Assembly: GCA_964500205.1 (NCBI GenBank)
Contig: CAZCNS010000002.1
Span: 186,001 to 250,000, forward strand
DNA from: UBA10329 sp964500205
Lineage (GTDB): Bacteria; Bacteroidota; Bacteroidia; UBA10329
Reading direction: 5' to 3'
DNA length: 64,000 nucleotides
The translations under genes and the position numbers were made by a program. The notes below the pieces were generated by a model. That model searched no databases, was not told the DNA's origin, and was given only the letters and a program-made list of their open reading frames with translations. Shown here one piece after another: positions 61,972 through 64,000 of the stretch (its first letter is position 1; each line of letters begins with the position of its first letter).

Positions 61972-62358
61972 ATGGAAGTTACCAATGCACTTGGAAGACG
62001 GAAGACCGCAGTAGCGCGGGTCTATCTGAAGCCCGGAAACGGTGAGATCACCGTGAACAAACGCAACGTGAAAGAGTATTTTCCCACAGCAGCCCTTCAG
62101 GCATCAGTGGTGAAACCTTTCAATGTACTTGAGGTGTTCGGTCAGTACGATGTTACTGTGAATGTTGCAGGAGGCGGTATCACCGGTCAGGCTGAGGCAA
62201 TTTCACTTGGCATCTCCCGTGCGCTCGTGAAGCTCAACAGCGAAAGCAAACCTGCCCTTCGTGCGGAAGGACTCATGACGCGTGATGCCCGTATGGTGGA
62301 ACGGAAGAAGTTCGGCCAGAAGAAAGCCCGTAAGAAGTTCCAGTTCAGCAAGCGTTAA
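61972..62358 (+). CDS. rpsI: 30S ribosomal protein S9
   Basis: 128 residues with NALGRRKTAVARVYLKPGNG, GGGITGQAEAISLGISRAL and the basic tail KKFQFSKR, whose last residues reach the P-site tRNA. It follows rplM by 7 nt. Confidence 0.98.
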   Translation: MEVTNALGRRKTAVARVYLKPGNGEITVNKRNVKEYFPTAALQASVVKPFNVLEVFGQYDVTVNVAGGGITGQAEAISLGISRALVKLNSESKPALRAEGLMTRDARMVERKKFGQKKARKKFQFSKR

Positions 62359-62395
62359 TCCTCCGCTGCCCTCATTCTTTTCAGAAAAAACATCA

Positions 62396-63154
62396 ATGGC
62401 TCAACCTACAGTACAGCAACTTCTTGAGGCAGGTGTCCACTACGGTCACCTCAAGCGCAAGTGGAATCCTGCTATGGCCCCATACATCTTCATGGAGAAG
62501 AATGGGACACACATCATCGATCTCAACAAGACTGCTGTCAAGTTGGACGAGGCATGTGCAGCAGTAAAGAGCATGGCCCGCGCAGGCAAGAAGATCTTGT
62601 TTGTGGCAACCAAGAAACAGGCTCAGGAGATCGTGGCCCGCGAGGCACAGCGTGTTAACATGCCCTACGTCACTGAGCGGTGGCCCGGTGGAATGTTGAC
62701 CAACTTCGCCACCATCCGCAAAGCGGTGCGTAAAATGGATACCATCGATAAGATGAAGACCGATGGAACCTTCGAAACCATGAACAAGCGTGAGCGGTTG
62801 ATGGTATCCCGTCAGCGCGAGAAACTCGAGAAGAACCTTGGGTCAGTAGCTGAACTCACCCGTCTTCCTTCTGCCATATTCATTGTGGATATCGTGAAGG
62901 AACATATTGCGGTGAACGAGGCCCACAAACTCAATATCCCGACCTTCGCTATTGTTGATACCAACGGTAATCCGAAAGAAGTGGATTTCGCCATTCCGGG
63001 CAATGACGATGCGGCCAGTGCTATTGAGATCATCGTGAAGTCTTTGACTGATGCCGTTGCCGAAGGTTTGGCCGAGCGCAAGTCTGGCAAGGACGATGTG
63101 AAAGAAGAGGCAGTGGAAGCATCCGCCAACGAGGAGGAGAACGCAGAGGCCTGA
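62396..63154 (+). CDS. rpsB: 30S ribosomal protein S2
   Basis: 252 residues from the ATG at 62396 (MAQPTVQQLLEAGVHYGHLK), the canonical start; the longer open frame from 62282 only overlaps rpsI. Conserved segments: WNPAMAPYIFMEKNGTHIID, YVTERWPGGMLTNFATIRKA and LPSAIFIVDIVKEHIAVNEA. It ends in an acidic tail (EEAVEASANEEENAEA). It follows rpsI by 37 nt; a hairpin lies between it and tsf. Confidence 0.97.
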   Translation: MAQPTVQQLLEAGVHYGHLKRKWNPAMAPYIFMEKNGTHIIDLNKTAVKLDEACAAVKSMARAGKKILFVATKKQAQEIVAREAQRVNMPYVTERWPGGMLTNFATIRKAVRKMDTIDKMKTDGTFETMNKRERLMVSRQREKLEKNLGSVAELTRLPSAIFIVDIVKEHIAVNEAHKLNIPTFAIVDTNGNPKEVDFAIPGNDDAASAIEIIVKSLTDAVAEGLAERKSGKDDVKEEAVEASANEEENAEA

Positions 63155-63185
63155 TCACTCTACCTTCAACAACAATTGAAAGCTG

Positions 63186-63214
63186 AGAGGCGGGTCTCCA
63201 TGAGATCAGCCTCT
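63186..63214 (+). terminator. Hairpin between rpsB and tsf (weak terminator or attenuator)
   Basis: AGAGGC (63186-63191) and GCCTCT (63209-63214) form a 6-bp stem with an inner TCTC/GAGA pairing, followed by TTTCTTT. It could reduce read-through from rpsB into tsf. The stem is short, so this is a moderate call. Confidence 0.45.
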
Positions 63215-63261
63215 TTTCTTTAAGACCACACCACGATTACCAAGAAATCAACAACAAAAAA

Positions 63262-64000
63262 ATGGCACAGATTACAGCATCACAGGTTAATGAGCTCCGC
63301 AAACAGACAGGCGCGGGTATGATGGATTGCAAAAAAGCACTCGTAGAGGCAAATGGCGATATGGACGCTGCCATCGACTTTCTTCGCAAACAAGGACAGA
63401 AGGTCGCAGCAAAGCGTTCAGACCGTGATGCCAAAGAAGGCGTTGTCATCGGTGATGCCAAGAATGGCGTTGCAGCACTTCTTGTACTCAACTGCGAAAC
63501 TGACTTCGTGGCCAAAACAGATGATTTCGTGGGTTTTGCGAAATCTATACTTGACCTGGCCATCGACAAGCAACCAGCGGGCATCGCTGCTCTGCTGGCA
63601 CTTCCATACGGTAACGGCACGGTAGCTGATGCCATGACTGACCTCAGCGGAAAAACAGGCGAGAAGATAGAGGTGGGTTCTGTCGAGTATGTCAGTGCCG
63701 ACACGGTTGTGGCATACAACCATCCAGGCAACAAAGTGGGCAGCATTGTAGGTCTGAACAAAGGAAACCTCGACAGTATCGCAAAAGACGTGGCCATGCA
63801 AGTGGCTGCAATGGCACCAGTGGCTCTAAACAAGGACAGCGTTCCTCAATCCGTGATTGACAAAGAGATCGAGATCGGGAAAGAACTAGCCATCCAAGAA
63901 GGCAAACCAACTGACATGGCCGAGAAGATCGCTGTAGGCCGCCTGAACAAGTTCTTCAAGGAAAGCACACTCTTGGAGCAAGTGTTCGTGAAAGACGGTA
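63262..64000 (+). CDS. tsf: Elongation factor Ts (C-terminus outside the window)
   Basis: 246 residues are visible (MAQITASQVNELRKQTGAGM, then MDCKKALVEANGDMDAAIDF, LRKQGQ). EF-Ts exchanges GDP for GTP on EF-Tu. The TDFVAKTDDF motif (CETDFVAKTDDFVGFAKSI) and the C-terminal KFFKESTLLEQVFVKDG are typical, so only the last few dozen residues are missing. It lies 107 nt after rpsB. Confidence 0.97.
   Translation, partial: MAQITASQVNELRKQTGAGMMDCKKALVEANGDMDAAIDFLRKQGQKVAAKRSDRDAKEGVVIGDAKNGVAALLVLNCETDFVAKTDDFVGFAKSILDLAIDKQPAGIAALLALPYGNGTVADAMTDLSGKTGEKIEVGSVEYVSADTVVAYNHPGNKVGSIVGLNKGNLDSIAKDVAMQVAAMAPVALNKDSVPQSVIDKEIEIGKELAIQEGKPTDMAEKIAVGRLNKFFKESTLLEQVFVKDG

Overview
The window reads as a chromosomal segment of a Bacteroidota bacterium, most likely a Flavobacteriales-like lineage. 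I base this on four things. There are several large secreted proteins with type IX secretion (T9SS) C-terminal sorting domains of both type A and type B, plus a PorZ homologue. There are lineage-typical families (DUF4290, DUF4270, a short N-half glycogen synthase). Gene order is characteristic: rplM-rpsI-rpsB-tsf, glgA/panC-panD, murA-DUF4290, porZ-recO. Many starts are preceded by the Bacteroidota -7 box TAnnTTTG (or TAnnTTCG), with little Shine-Dalgarno signal. I cannot name a genus.

Layout. 0-4.5 kb: heme genes (hemD partial, hemC, hemA) and cysE-cysM, all on the minus strand. 4.6-14.0 kb: a cold-shock gene with a strong operator-like dyad, then three minus-strand genes for T9SS cargo (a GDSL-type hydrolase, a lectin/PKD protein, a choice-of-anchor L/PKD protein). 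14.3-16.8 kb: a Cys/Lys-rich mini-protein, an amidase and murQ. 16.8-27.3 kb: an accessory island. It holds an Abi_2-family protein, a RelE-type toxin-antitoxin pair, a DUF2975/HTH pair, two near-identical Kazal-type mini-proteins, a low-GC SIR2 plus P-loop NTPase protein resembling single-gene defence proteins, a 42-bp tandem repeat, an M15 peptidase and unknown small genes. Four copies of a ~130-bp dispersed element lie in one orientation, each 0-19 nt past the stop codon of an accessory gene.

27.4-40.2 kb: an unknown helical-repeat protein, tamB, tsaD, a TlpA-like thioredoxin, murA, DUF4290 and ahcY. This stretch is interrupted by two GNAT acetyltransferase modules, each preceded by a homologous 52-53 aa mini-protein; one GNAT gene is frameshifted. 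40.3-47.4 kb: two paralogous beta-helix/Gly-rich/PKD surface proteins in tandem, one with a type B and one with a type A sorting domain. 47.5-54.2 kb: a thioredoxin-like protein, porZ, recO, a GT-C glycosyltransferase, an LPG-synthase-like membrane protein and panD. 54.2-64 kb: panC, a short glycogen synthase, a DUF4270 lipoprotein, glmS, sod, kbl, rplM, rpsI, rpsB and tsf (partial).

The core genes cover tetrapyrrole, cysteine, pantothenate, amino sugar and peptidoglycan metabolism, plus translation. The accessory part is dominated by defence or toxin-like genes and surface display. The most promising places for something new are the repeat-flanked accessory island (16.8-23.3 kb) and the paired mini-protein/GNAT modules (33.5-34.4 and 36.0-36.7 kb).
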